Shown: positions 26,395 through 39,188 of the stretch, piece after piece
Position numbering within the stretch: position 1 is the first letter of the stretch
Layout of the letters: each line of letters opens with the position of its first letter
Assembly: GCF_000523235.1 (NCBI RefSeq)
Contig: NZ_CP006850.1
Coordinates: 1,364,001 to 1,428,000 of the forward strand
Source of the DNA: Nocardia nova SH22a
GTDB lineage: Bacteria; Actinomycetota; Actinomycetes; Mycobacteriales; Mycobacteriaceae
Direction: 5' to 3'
Length of the DNA stretch: 64,000 bases
Program-made: the position numbers and the translations under genes
The notes under the pieces: generated by a model
Told to the model about the DNA's origin: nothing
Database searches by the model: none
The model's input: only the letters and a program-made list of their open reading frames with translations

Positions 26395-28461
26395 GTGACA
26401 GATACGGACCTGCTCGCGACCCCCGGGGTGGAAACCACTGCTGGTCCCTCGGACAGCCGCGAAAGTGACTCCGGACAGATTTCGAAGATGAGCGAACACA
26501 CCGACGTCGCACGATCGGGGCTGACTGGAATGTTGTTGCCGCAGTTGCGTGCGCTTGCCGGAGAGCTCGGTATCCGAGGCACATCCGGAATGCGTAAAGG
26601 CGATCTCATCGCCGCCATCAAGGAAAATCAGGCCTCCGGAGGCAAGTCCGCGCGTGGTGGCCGGGGCGATGCGAAATCCGCCGACACCGACGCGAAGCCC
26701 ACGTCGAATGCCGACGTAGCGGCCGAATCCGGTGCGCCGTCGAAGAACGAGACCGCCAAGACCGCCGAGACGGGCGGTAAGGAGCGCGCCAAGAACCGCA
26801 ACGGCGCCGCGCGCGGTCAGCAGCAGACGCTGGACGGCATGGCCGACTCCAAGCCCGCCGATGCCAAGACCGCCGACGCCGCACCCGTGAAGGCGGAGGC
26901 GCCCGCGAAGGCGGAGACTGCGGAATCCGGTGCGCGCCCGGCCGATTCGAGCGACGATTCCGGTCGTGAGGGCGGCCAGCGTGGCCGTGGCCGCCAGCGT
27001 CGTGGCCGCGACCAGCGTGGCGAGGGCGGTGACAACCGCGGTGAGGCGCGCGAGGCCAAGGCCGAAGCGAAGAACGAAGGCGCCGACAACAAGCAGGACC
27101 AGGATTCGGGCGAGCGTCGCCGCGACCGCAACTCCTCCGGCGGTGGTCAGAACCAGTCCGGCCAGAACGGTCCCGCTCGCGGCGGTGACCGTGATCGTGG
27201 CGGTGACGACGAGGAAGGCGGGCGCGGACGCCGCGGCCGCCGGTTCCGGGAGCGCCGCCGTGGCGGTCGCGATCGCGAGGGCGGCGAGGGCCGCGATGTC
27301 GAGCTGCGCGAGGACGACGTCCTGCAGCCGGTCGCCGGCATCCTCGACGTGCTCGACAACTACGCGTTCGTCCGCACCTCCGGCTACCTGGCCGGTCCGA
27401 ACGACGTGTACGTGTCGATGAACCTGGTGCGCAAGAACGGCCTGCGCCGCGGTGACGCGATCACCGGTGCGGTGCGTGCTCCGCGCGAGGGCGAACAGGG
27501 TAATCAGCGCCAGAAGTTCGATCCGCTGGTCCGGCTGGACACGGTCAACGGTTCCGATGTCGACGCCGCCAAGCGCCGCCCGGAATTCAACAAGCTGACC
27601 CCGCTGTACCCGAATCAGCGGCTGCGGCTGGAAACCACGCCGAACAAGCTGACTGCTCGCGTGATCGACCTGGTCATGCCGATCGGTAAGGGGCAGCGTG
27701 CCCTGATCGTGTCGCCGCCCAAGGCCGGTAAGACCACGATCCTGCAGGACATCGCGAACGCGATCGCCACCAACAACCCCGAGTGCTATCTCATGGTCGT
27801 GCTGGTGGACGAGCGTCCCGAAGAGGTCACCGATATGCAGCGCTCGGTGCGCGGTGAGGTGATCGCTTCCACGTTCGACCGCCCGCCGAGCGATCACACC
27901 TCGGTCGCCGAACTGGCCATCGAGCGGGCCAAGCGCCTGGTCGAGATGGGTCAGGACGTGGTCGTGCTGCTCGACTCGATCACCCGATTGGGTCGTGCGT
28001 ACAACAACTCGTCCCCGGCCTCGGGTCGCATCCTGTCCGGTGGTGTGGACTCCACCGCGCTGTATCCGCCCAAGCGGTTCCTCGGCGCGGCCCGCAACAT
28101 CGAGGACGGTGGCTCGCTCACCATCATCGCCACCGCGATGGTCGAGACCGGCTCCACCGGTGACACGGTCATCTTCGAGGAGTTCAAGGGCACCGGTAAC
28201 GCCGAGCTCAAACTCGATCGCAAGATCGCGGAGCGCCGCGTGTTCCCGGCCGTCGACATCAACCCGTCGAGCACCCGCCACGACGAGTTGCTCATGTCGC
28301 CCGACGAGATGGCGGTCGTGCACAAGCTGCGCCGGGTGCTGTCGGGCCTGGATTCGCAGCAGGCGATCGACCTGCTCATCGACCGTCTGAAGAAGTCGAA
28401 GAACAACGTCGAATTCTTGATGACGGTCTCGAAGACCGCACCGGGCGCCCTGGACGAATAA
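26395..28461 (+). CDS. rho: Transcription termination factor Rho, with long actinobacterial insertion
   Basis: 688 residues from GTG at 26395, supported by GAAGGAAAGGA at 26378-26388. Hexameric RNA-dependent ATPase. An N-terminal Rho_N helix bundle (about 42-85, [19 protein letters not shown]) is followed by a low-complexity Arg/Gly/Asp-rich insertion (about 90-305, RGG and RDR motifs), then the cold-shock RNA-binding domain ([17 protein letters not shown], about 318-335) and the RecA-like motor with Walker [10 protein letters not shown] (about 440-448). Actinobacterial Rho carries such inserts, which add RNA binding and phase-separation ability. E. coli Rho is 419 residues, so about 270 residues are extra. 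Confidence 0.98.
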   Translation: MTDTDLLATPGVETTAGPSDSRESDSGQISKMSEHTDVARSGLTGMLLPQLRALAGELGIRGTSGMRKGDLIAAIKENQASGGKSARGGRGDAKSADTDAKPTSNADVAAESGAPSKNETAKTAETGGKERAKNRNGAARGQQQTLDGMADSKPADAKTADAAPVKAEAPAKAETAESGARPADSSDDSGREGGQRGRGRQRRGRDQRGEGGDNRGEAREAKAEAKNEGADNKQDQDSGERRRDRNSSGGGQNQSGQNGPARGGDRDRGGDDEEGGRGRRGRRFRERRRGGRDREGGEGRDVELREDDVLQPVAGILDVLDNYAFVRTSGYLAGPNDVYVSMNLVRKNGLRRGDAITGAVRAPREGEQGNQRQKFDPLVRLDTVNGSDVDAAKRRPEFNKLTPLYPNQRLRLETTPNKLTARVIDLVMPIGKGQRALIVSPPKAGKTTILQDIANAIATNNPECYLMVVLVDERPEEVTDMQRSVRGEVIASTFDRPPSDHTSVAELAIERAKRLVEMGQDVVVLLDSITRLGRAYNNSSPASGRILSGGVDSTALYPPKRFLGAARNIEDGGSLTIIATAMVETGSTGDTVIFEEFKGTGNAELKLDRKIAERRVFPAVDINPSSTRHDELLMSPDEMAVVHKLRRVLSGLDSQQAIDLLIDRLKKSKNNVEFLMTVSKTAPGALDE

Positions 28462-28942
28462 CGGGTCGTTCGCACACCTCGCGGCGGTTCGCGCTTTCGG
28501 GCGCGGCCGCCGCGACGTGTTTTCCGGACTTCCCCTCCCGGCCCGGTGCCGCAGTGCGGTCGTCGCGTTTCGGCGCGTAGAGCAGCATCCCCACTATCGC
28601 GGCACCGGCGATCAGGCCGATCAGGATCAGGGCGGTGGCCCCGGTGATCGAGCCGGTGTAGATCGAGTTCGCGGCGAATTCGTACGCCTCCGGCGATTCG
28701 GCGGACGGCGTGGCCGGAGCGGGTGCGGGCTGCGACGATGCGGTGATCCATCCGGTGGTCGCGAGGACCGCCAGCACGGTCAGCACGGCCCCGGCGTAGA
28801 TCTCCTTCGCGTGCGTACCCCCCGGCAGCACGCGAATCCGGCGCGAACCCCGCGCAGGCGGCGCCGGAGCCCTGCTCCTCTTCGCGCCCTTCACGGTTTG
28901 GAATCTCACTGCTGTCCCTCGCGTCGTCGGTTCGTCGGGCAT
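28376..28942 (-). CDS. Two-helix membrane protein, 3' end antisense to rho
   Basis: 188 residues, ATG at 28942 behind CAGGAG. Residues about 45-67 ([22 protein letters not shown]) and 95-117 ([22 protein letters not shown]) are convincing membrane helices separated by a Pro/Ala-rich loop, with a Lys/Arg-rich N-terminus. The last 28 codons or so lie antisense to the final 86 bp of rho, so the true protein may end differently or overlap rho convergently. I recognise no homologue. It could be Nocardia-specific; mycobacteria have rpmE directly after rho as far as I recall. Confidence 0.55.
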   Translation of the reverse strand: MPDEPTTRGTAVRFQTVKGAKRSRAPAPPARGSRRIRVLPGGTHAKEIYAGAVLTVLAVLATTGWITASSQPAPAPATPSAESPEAYEFAANSIYTGSITGATALILIGLIAGAAIVGMLLYAPKRDDRTAAPGREGKSGKHVAAAAPESANRREVCERPVIRPGRPVRSSRPSSRIRRCSSTSSDGR

Positions 28943-29260
28943 GGGTCCCTACTCCTGAAACGAATCTACGAACAAAGGTGTTCACATACCCGAGTAGGTC
29001 ACTACTCGAATTCAGCGTCGCGCGAATGGCGGAAAGTCGCGTGCCACGACTTCTTGGGGCGGGAGTCCTCGGGGCGGGGGGGAACAATTCCTTCGCAGGG
29101 TGCGTTGTGCGTGCGTATCGGCGGTTCTGGCATACTGGACCGTCGGTGCGTCTGCGATCGGCAGACCATCCCGCCTAGTCGGTTCCGGTTCACGTCCACT
29201 ACGGCCGCACGGCACATCGCTGTGGGCCGGGCGACCCGGGGCCATATCGAGAGGACACCC
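28943..29260. promoter_or_regulatory. Divergent gap with a perfect 7-bp inverted repeat
   Basis: 318-bp gap between the membrane-protein start (28942, minus) and rpmE (29261, plus). It contains CGAGTAG-GTCA-CTACTCG at 28991-29008, an operator-like palindrome close to the minus-strand start. CATACT at 29130-29135 could be part of an rpmE promoter, but I cannot identify a matching -35. Nothing else is evident. Confidence 0.4.
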
Positions 29261-29512
29261 ATGAAGGCAGGAATCCACCCGGCATACGTGCCGACCACCG
29301 TTGTCTGCGGTTGCGGCAACACCTTCCAGACTCACAGCACCAAGGAGTCGGGCCACATCACCGTCGAGGTCTGCTCGCAGTGCCACCCGTTCTACACGGG
29401 CAAGCAGAAGATCCTCGACACCGGCGGCCGCGTCGCCCGCTTCGAGGCCCGCTACGGCAAGCGCGCCAAGAAGGCCGAGGCCGCGCAGTCCGAGAGTTCG
29501 GAAGCCAAGTAG
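29261..29512 (+). CDS. rpmE: Ribosomal protein L31 (zinc-binding form)
   Basis: 83 residues from ATG at 29261. Component of the large ribosomal subunit. It carries the four zinc cysteines of the C+ form (CGC at 16 and 18, CSQC at 38-41), so it is the zinc-replete paralogue; a second zinc-free copy is likely elsewhere. The segment [26 protein letters not shown] is standard. An intrinsic terminator follows immediately (29522-29561). Confidence 0.98.
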   Translation: MKAGIHPAYVPTTVVCGCGNTFQTHSTKESGHITVEVCSQCHPFYTGKQKILDTGGRVARFEARYGKRAKKAEAAQSESSEAK

Positions 29513-29521
29513 CTACCCCGC

Positions 29522-29561
29522 CAACGCCCGTCCTGCCCCGCAGGTCGGGCGTTGCTTTTTG
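29522..29561 (+). terminator. Intrinsic terminator of rpmE
   Basis: Arms CAACGCCCG and CGGGCGTTG (29522-29530, 29546-29554) with a 15-nt loop, followed by CTTTTTG. One of the few clear stem-plus-T-tract terminators in the window. Confidence 0.9.
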
Positions 29562-29734
29562 CCTCCGCTTCGCTCCGGCGGGTCGCGGCCCTGTCAACCC
29601 CGGCGCTTCACTCCTCCGGTCAGTCGCTGCGCTCCCTCCCTCCGTCGCTCCAGCGCCGGGGCGGGCCGCGACTTGCAGGTGAGGTGTTTCGGGAGGTCCT
29701 ACTCCGCCATAGAGAACAGCTACAAAGGAGCAGC

Positions 29735-30817
29735 ATGGCCGACAAGATCACGGCCCCATCCGCCATCGACGACATCCTGGCCGAACACGCCGGTCTGGAG
29801 ACGCAGCTGTCCGATCCGGCGCTGCACAACGACCCGGCCGAGGCCCGGCGCGTCGGTAAGCGGTTCGCCGAACTGGCGCCGATCATGTCGACCTACACCA
29901 AACTCACCGCGGCCCGCGACGATCTGGCCGCCGCCCGCGAACTGGCGACCGACGATTCGTCCTTCGCCGCCGAGGTGCCCGGCCTCGAACAGCAGATCGA
30001 GGAGCTCGAGAAGACCCTCACCGATCTGCTCGCTCCGCGCGATCCGCACGATTCCGACGATGTCGTCCTCGAGGTGAAATCGGGTGAGGGCGGTGAGGAG
30101 TCGGCACTGTTCGCCGCCGACCTGGCCCGCATGTACATCCGCTACGCCGAACGGCACGGCTGGAAGGTCGAGGTCCTCGACGCCAACGTCTCCGATCTGG
30201 GCGGATACAAGGAGGCCACGCTGTCGATCAAGAGCCGCGAGCCCGGTCGCGACGGCGTCTGGTCCCGGTTCAAATTCGAGGGCGGGGTGCACCGCGTACA
30301 GCGCGTTCCGGTCACCGAATCCCAGGGCCGTATCCACACCTCGGCGGCCGGGGTGCTGATCTATCCGGAGCCGGACGAGGTCGAACAGGTGCAGATCGAC
30401 GAATCGGATCTGCGCATCGACGTCTACCGGTCGTCGGGTAAGGGCGGCCAGGGCGTCAACACCACCGACTCGGCGGTCCGCATCACCCATCTGCCGACCG
30501 GCATCGTCGTCACCTGCCAGAACGAACGGTCCCAGCTGCAGAACAAACTGCGTGCCATGCAGGTGCTGTCCGCGCGATTGCAGGCCCTCGCCGAGGAGCA
30601 GGCCGACGCCGACGCCGCCGCGGGCCGCGCGTCGCAGATCCGCACGGTCGACCGCTCCGAACGCATCCGCACCTACAACTTCCCGGAGAACCGCATCACC
30701 GATCACCGCATCGGCTTCAAGGCGCACAACCTCGATTCGGTCCTCGACGGGGAGTTGGACGCGTTGCTGGACGCGCTCGGCGAGGCGGATCGCACTGCCC
30801 GGCTGGCCGCCGAATAA
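29735..30817 (+). CDS. prfA: Peptide chain release factor 1
   Basis: 360 residues from ATG at 29735 behind AAAGGAG (29724-29730). Recognises UAA and UAG through the PVT tripeptide (about 192-194 in RVPVTES) and triggers peptide release with GGQ (about 237-239 in [11 protein letters not shown]). Position and length are typical of RF1. The following prmC methylates that glutamine, so the pair is functionally linked; the gap is 90 bp. Confidence 0.98.
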   Translation: MADKITAPSAIDDILAEHAGLETQLSDPALHNDPAEARRVGKRFAELAPIMSTYTKLTAARDDLAAARELATDDSSFAAEVPGLEQQIEELEKTLTDLLAPRDPHDSDDVVLEVKSGEGGEESALFAADLARMYIRYAERHGWKVEVLDANVSDLGGYKEATLSIKSREPGRDGVWSRFKFEGGVHRVQRVPVTESQGRIHTSAAGVLIYPEPDEVEQVQIDESDLRIDVYRSSGKGGQGVNTTDSAVRITHLPTGIVVTCQNERSQLQNKLRAMQVLSARLQALAEEQADADAAAGRASQIRTVDRSERIRTYNFPENRITDHRIGFKAHNLDSVLDGELDALLDALGEADRTARLAAE

Positions 30818-30907
30818 GGCAGCGGCCTGCGCGGATTCGCGCGACCGCAGCTGATCGCACGACAACGAGGGTGACTTGCCGGATGCCTCTGAACTCCGTC
30901 CGGCCGG

Positions 30908-31840
30908 ATGTCCGCATCGCACGAATCGAGGCCCGCTCTGAGCGGTTACATCTCCGGGGACGCACCGCACCGGGTGCCGTTGCGTCCCGCGATCAACGAG
31001 GCCACACGCGACCTGGCCGCCGCGGGCGTGCCCAGCCCGCAGATCGACGCCGAGTATCTGGCCGCGCACATCCTCCACGTCGAGCGTTCGCGGCTGGCGC
31101 TGATTCCCATGGTGACCCCTGATCAGCTCGACCGATTCCACGAACTGGTGTCCCGGCGCGCGGAACGGGTGCCGCTGCAACACCTGATCGGCCTCGCCTC
31201 GATGGGTGAGATCGATCTCGAGGTCGGTCCGGGCGTATTCGTTCCGCGTCCGGAGACCGAACTGGTCTTCGCGTGGGCATTGGCCCAGCTCGAAGCCGCC
31301 GGACACGAGCACGCGCCGATCGTGGTCGACCTGTGCACGGGGTCCGGCGCGCTCGCCCTGGCGATCGCGCACGCGCGTCCGGACGCACAGGTGCACGCGG
31401 TCGAAATCGACCCCGCCGCACGGCAATGGGCGAAACGCAATGCCGATCGGCAAGCGGCACAGGGGGATACGCCGATCACCCTGCACGCGGGCGATGTCAC
31501 CGATCCCGGGGTGCTCGCCGAGCTCGACGGCCGGGTCGACGTGGTCGTCGCGAATCCGCCCTACATTCCCGCCGATGCCCGGCTGGATCCCGAAGTGGCC
31601 GAACACGATCCGCATCTGGCGCTGTTCGGCGGCCCGGACGGCCTGTCGGTGATCGCGCCGATGATCGGCACCATCGCACGCTTGCTGCGTCCCGCGGGAG
31701 TCGCCGCCGTCGAACACGACGATTCACACGGCCCGCAGGTCGCCGCACTGTTCGAGCGCCAGGGAAGTTTCGCGGCGATCACCGAACACCCCGATCTGGC
31801 CGGACGGCCGCGCTTCGTCGCGGTGCGACGGGATCGATAG
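30908..31840 (+). CDS. prmC: Release factor glutamine methyltransferase
   Basis: 310 residues. SAM-dependent N5-glutamine methyltransferase of the RF GGQ motif. SAM motif VVDLCTGSGALALAIA (about 139-154), and the active-site NPPY (about 216-219) are present. The helical N-terminal domain (PSPQIDAEYLAAHILHVERSRL) binds the release factor. The chosen ATG at 30908 has no clear ribosome site; an internal start near residue 25 (RPAINEAT) is possible. Downstream is a 419-bp gap before tsaC. Confidence 0.95.
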   Translation: MSASHESRPALSGYISGDAPHRVPLRPAINEATRDLAAAGVPSPQIDAEYLAAHILHVERSRLALIPMVTPDQLDRFHELVSRRAERVPLQHLIGLASMGEIDLEVGPGVFVPRPETELVFAWALAQLEAAGHEHAPIVVDLCTGSGALALAIAHARPDAQVHAVEIDPAARQWAKRNADRQAAQGDTPITLHAGDVTDPGVLAELDGRVDVVVANPPYIPADARLDPEVAEHDPHLALFGGPDGLSVIAPMIGTIARLLRPAGVAAVEHDDSHGPQVAALFERQGSFAAITEHPDLAGRPRFVAVRRDR

Positions 31841-32259
31841 CCGATTCGAACGGCTGGACAGCCGTCGACGGGTGCGTGGTGACGACCGCCCGGAGGAGAT
31901 GGAGTCCCTTCCGAACCCACAGGCATCGCTGTATGCCCACCGATTGCTGTCATAGGTTCCGGTCTTCCCGGGCGAGTTTTTCGACGGCATGTCCGACGCG
32001 CTGCCAGTCCCCGGGGACCGCGGGCTCTCCCTGTGCCGATCAACCTGTTCACGTCGGCCGACGGGCCGATATTCGCTCCGCCCGCCGCTCACTCTTCCGG
32101 TGCCGCACGGTGGCGGATGTGTCCGGTCCGGCCGGATATTGCCAGGTGGTTCCCGGCGCGGCCGCACCGACCGCGGCGGCGGCGATCGAACAGGCGCCCG
32201 CGGCCCCATGGCCGACGCCGGGCAACGTGCCGTGAGACACATTCAATAGACTCACCGCC
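31841..32259. other. Non-coding gap between prmC and tsaC
   Basis: 419 bp with no convincing gene. A 41-codon frame at 32110-32235 starts GTG and reads ADVSGPAGYCQVVPG then a Pro/Ala-rich end, which looks protein-like, but it has no ribosome site; a second frame just upstream (VPINLFTSADGPIFAPP) also looks coding-like. Together they could be the remains of a frameshifted small secreted protein. I see no promoter or RNA gene that I can support. Confidence 0.35.
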
Positions 32260-32925
32260 GTGAGTACCGTCTACGACTGCTCCGATCCCGATTCTCGTGC
32301 CGCCGGGCTGACCGCCGCGCGCACGACCCTGAAATCCGGACGGCTGGCCGTCATCCCCACCGACACGGTCTACGGAATCGCCGCGGACGCGTTCGATTCC
32401 GGCGCCGTGGCCGCCCTGCTCGCGGCCAAGCGGCGCGGGCGCGATATGCCCGTTCCGGTGCTGGTGGGCTCGTGGAGCACCATCGACGGACTCGTCTTCT
32501 CCGTGCAGCCGCAGGCGCGCGACCTGATCCGGGCCTTCTGGCCCGGCGGCCTGAGCCTGGTCGTCCAGCAGGCGCCATCACTGGCGTGGGATCTCGGCGA
32601 TGCCCGCGGCACGGTCATGCTGCGCATGCCGCTGCATCCGATCGCGCTGGAATTGCTGCGCGAGGTCGGCCCGATGGCGGTGTCGAGCGCGAACGTCTCC
32701 GGACAGCCTCCCGCGACCACCGTCGCCGAGGCCCGCGCCCAGCTGGGAGAGCAGGTGGGCGTGTATCTGGACGGCGGGCAGGCCGAGCACGGCGTTCCCT
32801 CCACGATCGTGGACCTGACCGGCGACCGGCCGCGGGTGCTGCGGGCGGGTGCGGTGACCACCGAGCGGGTCGCCGAGGTCCTGAGCATGTCACCGGACGA
32901 ACTCGCCCCCGAGCCCACCCGCTGA
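32260..32925 (+). CDS. tsaC: L-threonylcarbamoyladenylate synthase
   Basis: 221 residues from GTG at 32260. YrdC/Sua5-fold enzyme that makes threonylcarbamoyl-AMP for t6A37 of ANN-decoding tRNAs. The nucleotide-binding lip reads AVIPTDTVYGIA (about 30-41), KRRGRDMPVPVLV is the KRxxxxP motif and PMAVSSANVSGQPP (about 143-156) is the catalytic core. The C-terminal Sua5 extra domain is absent, as in TsaC. wecA begins 11 bp beyond the stop. Confidence 0.97.
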   Translation: MSTVYDCSDPDSRAAGLTAARTTLKSGRLAVIPTDTVYGIAADAFDSGAVAALLAAKRRGRDMPVPVLVGSWSTIDGLVFSVQPQARDLIRAFWPGGLSLVVQQAPSLAWDLGDARGTVMLRMPLHPIALELLREVGPMAVSSANVSGQPPATTVAEARAQLGEQVGVYLDGGQAEHGVPSTIVDLTGDRPRVLRAGAVTTERVAEVLSMSPDELAPEPTR

Positions 32926-32936
32926 CGGCCTCGTAG

Positions 32937-34088
32937 ATGGTATTCAGTCAGGGCGCGGTCGTCCCGCTGCGCGAACTCCTCCTGGTCCTGCTGGTGTCCG
33001 CGGTGGTGACCATGCTGTCGACCGGCGGAATCCGGCTGCTGGCCATCGGATTCGGCGCCATCGCGGTGCCGCGTGATCGTGATGTGCATCTCGAGCCCAT
33101 ACCGCGGATGGGCGGGGTCGGCATCTATCTCGGTGTGCTGGCGGCGGTTCTGTTCGCCCACCAACTGCCCGCCCTGCGCCGCGGCTTCGACTATCCCCGC
33201 GATATTCCGGCGGTCCTGGTGGCCGGAACCCTGATCGTGCTGGTCGGCATCGTCGACGACCGCTGGGGACTGGACGCGCTCACCAAATTCGTCGGCCAGA
33301 TCACCGCGGCCGGAGTCATGGCGGTCATGGGCCTGAGCTGGGTCGCCATCTACAACCCGTTCAGCAACACCACCGTGGTGCTCGATCAGCTGCAGGGCGG
33401 TGTCGTGACGGTGGCCATCACGGTCACCATGATCAACGCGATGAACTTCGTCGACGGCCTCGACGGTCTGGCCGCGGGACTGGGTCTGATCGCCGCCGCC
33501 GCGGTCTTCGTATTCACCGTGGGTTTGCTCTATCAGCAGGGCGGCGCCACCGACGGCTATCCACCGGCGCTGCTGGCCGCGGCGCTGGCGGGCGGATGCC
33601 TGGGATTTCTGCCACATAATTTCAATCCGGCCCGAATATTCATGGGCGATTCCGGATCGATGTTGATCGGCTTGCTGCTCGCTGCGGTTTCCACCGGCGC
33701 CTCCGGTCGAATTCCGCTCACCGGATACGGACCGCACGACATCGTGGGTCTGTTGTCACCGCTGTTGCTCGTGGGAGCGGTGATGTTCATTCCGGTGCTG
33801 GATCTCGTCCTGGCAATCGTGCGGCGGGTGCGCGCGGGCGTGAGTTTCTCCACACCCGACAAAATGCATCTGCATCACCGTTTGTTGCAGATCGGGCATT
33901 CTCATCGCCGCGTCGTCCTGTTGATCTATCTGTGGGTCGGCGTTCTCGCATTCGCGGCGGTCGGTACGTCGCTGATGGATCGGCGCGTGGTGGTTCTGCT
34001 GTTCGCGGGCGGTTTGTTATTCGCTCTGGTTGTGACGGCCGTCCCATCTCTGCAGGCGCTTCCCAGCCTCCGCGGTCGTCGTAGGTAA
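32937..34088 (+). CDS. wecA: Undecaprenyl-phosphate GlcNAc-1-phosphate transferase
   Basis: 383 residues, polytopic. Family IV glycosyltransferase that loads GlcNAc-1-P onto the lipid carrier, here probably starting the arabinogalactan linkage unit. Family blocks: VGIVDDRWGLDAL (about 100-112), NFVDGLDGLAAG (about 168-179, catalytic Asp-Asp), FNPARIFMGDSGS (about 230-242) and the His-rich HLHHRLLQIGHSHRR near 312. Eleven to twelve helices. In mycobacteria the homologue is Rfe/WecA. Confidence 0.95.
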   Translation: MVFSQGAVVPLRELLLVLLVSAVVTMLSTGGIRLLAIGFGAIAVPRDRDVHLEPIPRMGGVGIYLGVLAAVLFAHQLPALRRGFDYPRDIPAVLVAGTLIVLVGIVDDRWGLDALTKFVGQITAAGVMAVMGLSWVAIYNPFSNTTVVLDQLQGGVVTVAITVTMINAMNFVDGLDGLAAGLGLIAAAAVFVFTVGLLYQQGGATDGYPPALLAAALAGGCLGFLPHNFNPARIFMGDSGSMLIGLLLAAVSTGASGRIPLTGYGPHDIVGLLSPLLLVGAVMFIPVLDLVLAIVRRVRAGVSFSTPDKMHLHHRLLQIGHSHRRVVLLIYLWVGVLAFAAVGTSLMDRRVVVLLFAGGLLFALVVTAVPSLQALPSLRGRRR

Positions 34089-34110
34089 GGACCGAGTAAA
34101 GTAATCGATC

Positions 34111-34563
34111 GTGAGCACGGCACCCGAATTGCACCCCGATGCCCCGCTGCGCGCAGCACTGCGTTACGGCATCGCCGGATTGTGCGTACTGGTCCTGGTT
34201 TCGGTCGTCGTCGGCTCGATAGTCGCGGGCTGGGCCGGTTTCTGGGGGGCGTTGATCGGCTCGGCCATCGGTGGATTCTTCATTCTGACCACGGCGGCCC
34301 TCGTCCTGTTCAGCGCGAAATTGGAGTCCGGCATTCAGGGCATGGTGATGCTGGCGAGCTGGATCGGCAAACTTCTGGTCGTGATGGTCGTCGTGGCGAT
34401 CTTGCACCGCTTCGATTTCTACAGCCCCGGCACGCTGTTCCTGACCGTCGTCGGCGCGTTGCTGATTGTTCTCGGGGCGGAGACGTACGGACTTCTGCGG
34501 CAACGGGTTCCGGTGATCGATCCGCCGGCGGGCTCCGCGGACCAAGATCGTTCGAACGTTTGA
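34111..34563 (+). CDS. AtpI-like membrane protein upstream of the ATP synthase operon
   Basis: 150 residues from GTG at 34111. Four hydrophobic helices at about 18-40, 44-66, 75-97 and 107-126, short polar ends. In many bacteria the gene before atpB encodes AtpI, thought to help assemble the c-ring; mycobacteria have a similar uncharacterised protein. It begins 22 bp after wecA and ends 299 bp before atpB. Confidence 0.75.
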   Translation: MSTAPELHPDAPLRAALRYGIAGLCVLVLVSVVVGSIVAGWAGFWGALIGSAIGGFFILTTAALVLFSAKLESGIQGMVMLASWIGKLLVVMVVVAILHRFDFYSPGTLFLTVVGALLIVLGAETYGLLRQRVPVIDPPAGSADQDRSNV

Positions 34564-34862
34564 GCCGACCCCCTACACGTTGTCGTAGATAGCTTGGTAA
34601 ACTCTTTACCGTAAGCACCGAACCCACGGGGGCGATCGCATCGTTACCGGTGGCAGAGGCTATGCTTACTGCCGTGCCGGACCTTCGGTGAGAAGTTTCG
34701 GCCCTGCACCGTCGACGATGTCGCCGACGTACAGACGCCACGGCGGGTTCTTCCCGCGCAGCTGCTGACGAACTTCGAGCCGACCTGAGTCGACCACCTG
34801 ATCGTCAATGTCCGATCGAACCGTGGGATGGAACATGTCCTACGGCCCGAACACGGGAGAGA
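34564..34862 (+). promoter_or_regulatory. Probable atp operon promoter region
   Basis: 299-bp gap before atpB. Candidate elements: TTGTCG (34580-34585) with TCTTTA after 17 bp (34603-34608), both weak matches to consensus. No terminator hairpin with a T tract is visible after the upstream gene. No further feature seen. Confidence 0.35.
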
Positions 34863-35976
<1,114 letters not shown>

Positions 35977-35981
35977 TTCCG

Positions 35982-36536
35982 ATGAACAGCATGTACTTGC
36001 TCGCCGAGAATGCAGAGGACAAGAACCCTCTCATTCCGGAGCCATACGACATCGTCTGGTCGGTGGTGTGCGTTGTCGTCATCGGGATCCTGTTCTACAA
36101 GTACGTGGTTCCTCGCCTGACGAAGGTGCTCGACGAGCGCTCGGAGAAGATCGAAGGCGGCATGGCCAAGGCCGAGGTCGCCCAGGCCGAGGCTCAGGAG
36201 ACTCTGCAGCAGTACCAGCAGCAGCTGGCCGAGGCCCGGCTCGAGGCGGCTCGCATCCGTGAGGAAGCGCGCACCCAGGGTCAGCAGATCCTCGCGCAGC
36301 TGCGGTCGGAGGCTCAGGCCGAGGCGGATCGCATCGTGACCGCGGGTCACGCCCAGCTGGACGCGCAGCGTCAGCAGATCGTGACCGAGCTCCGGTCCGA
36401 GCTCGGCCGCACCGCGGTCGACCTGGCCGAGAAGATCATCGGGCAGTCCGTGGCGGACGAGGCCAAGCAGGCCGCGTCCATCGATCGGTTCCTGACCGAG
36501 CTGGATCAGAAGGCCAGTATCGGGGTCGGAAGGTAA
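35982..36536 (+). CDS. atpF: ATP synthase F0 subunit b
   Basis: 184 residues, ATG at 35982, six bp after atpE. N-terminal membrane helix (about 25-45, [20 protein letters not shown]) and a long charged coiled coil (about 50-165; [21 protein letters not shown]) that forms the peripheral stalk. It is the only b-type subunit here; no second b-like segment is fused to the delta subunit downstream. Confidence 0.96.
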   Translation: MNSMYLLAENAEDKNPLIPEPYDIVWSVVCVVVIGILFYKYVVPRLTKVLDERSEKIEGGMAKAEVAQAEAQETLQQYQQQLAEARLEAARIREEARTQGQQILAQLRSEAQAEADRIVTAGHAQLDAQRQQIVTELRSELGRTAVDLAEKIIGQSVADEAKQAASIDRFLTELDQKASIGVGR

Positions 36537-36625
36537 CCTGCGCCTGAGAGGTCTTGTCGGTGACGAAAGTCACCGGCACGGCCGAACCGGGCCCCGGAAT
36601 TCGACACACAGTGAAAGTGGGAAGC

Positions 36626-37435
36626 ATGTACGCAGCGAGCCGCGAGGCGAGTTCCCGTGCAAGGGAAGCTCTTTCGGCCGCACTCACCGGGAGTGAAGCC
36701 GTCGCCGCCACGACGGGCTCCGAACTGTTCGCCGTAGTCGCCGTGCTCGACGATCAGCGTTCGCTGCGTGTGGCGCTCGCGGACAAGTCGGTGGCGAGTT
36801 CGGTCCGAGCCGATCTGGCCGAGCGTGTGTTCGGCGGCAAGATCAGCGCGGCCACCCAGGCCGTGCTGACCACGGCCGTCGCGCAGGACTGGTCTCGTAC
36901 CCGGGACCTGGTCGACACGCTGGTGCTGCTCGGACAGGAGGCGCTGTTGCGCGCCGCGGCCGACCGCGGACGCATCGACGCCGTGGAGGACGAGCTGTTC
37001 CGGTTGGGTCGCACCGTCGAGGACAACCCGGATCTGGAGCAGGCGCTCACCGACCGCGGCAAGCCGGCACAGGCCAAGCGGGATCTGCTGGCGCGGCTGC
37101 TCACCGGCAAGGTCGAAGACGTCACCATGCAGCTGGCCGAGCAGGCGGTCGGCCGCGCGCACGGTGATGTCGGCGTCGCCTTCGACCAGCTGTCCGACCT
37201 GGCGGCGTCGCTGCGCAAGCAGATCGTCGCGCACGTTCGTTCGGCGACGGCCCTCACGCAGCAGCAGCGGGATCAACTCGCCGCATCGCTGCAGCGCATC
37301 TACGACAAGCCGGTCACCATCCACGTGCAGGTCGATCCGACCTTGCTGGCCGGTGTCGTCGTGCACATCGGCGACGACGTCATCGATGGCAGCGCCATCG
37401 GCCGGCTGCAGCGTCTGCGCCAAGCCCTGGCCTAG
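36626..37435 (+). CDS. atpH: ATP synthase F1 subunit delta
   Basis: 269 residues from ATG at 36626 ([16 protein letters not shown]), preferred over the longer frame from 36554 because it begins at the conserved delta N-terminus. Links the peripheral stalk to the top of F1. N-terminal helical domain with [22 protein letters not shown] and the C-terminal [29 protein letters not shown] block are standard. Longer than E. coli delta (177) and without the fused b domain that the mycobacterial homologue carries. Confidence 0.93.
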   Translation: MYAASREASSRAREALSAALTGSEAVAATTGSELFAVVAVLDDQRSLRVALADKSVASSVRADLAERVFGGKISAATQAVLTTAVAQDWSRTRDLVDTLVLLGQEALLRAAADRGRIDAVEDELFRLGRTVEDNPDLEQALTDRGKPAQAKRDLLARLLTGKVEDVTMQLAEQAVGRAHGDVGVAFDQLSDLAASLRKQIVAHVRSATALTQQQRDQLAASLQRIYDKPVTIHVQVDPTLLAGVVVHIGDDVIDGSAIGRLQRLRQALA

Positions 37436-37493
37436 CCGAACCGGCCCGGCACCTCACCCCGACATTCCAGACCACAGCGAGAGCAGGAAGAAC

Positions 37494-39134
<1,641 letters not shown>

Positions 39135-39188
39135 GCCGGTTCCGATGATGCCTACTGATCCGACACGCGAGGGGAGTGTGAACCGCTG

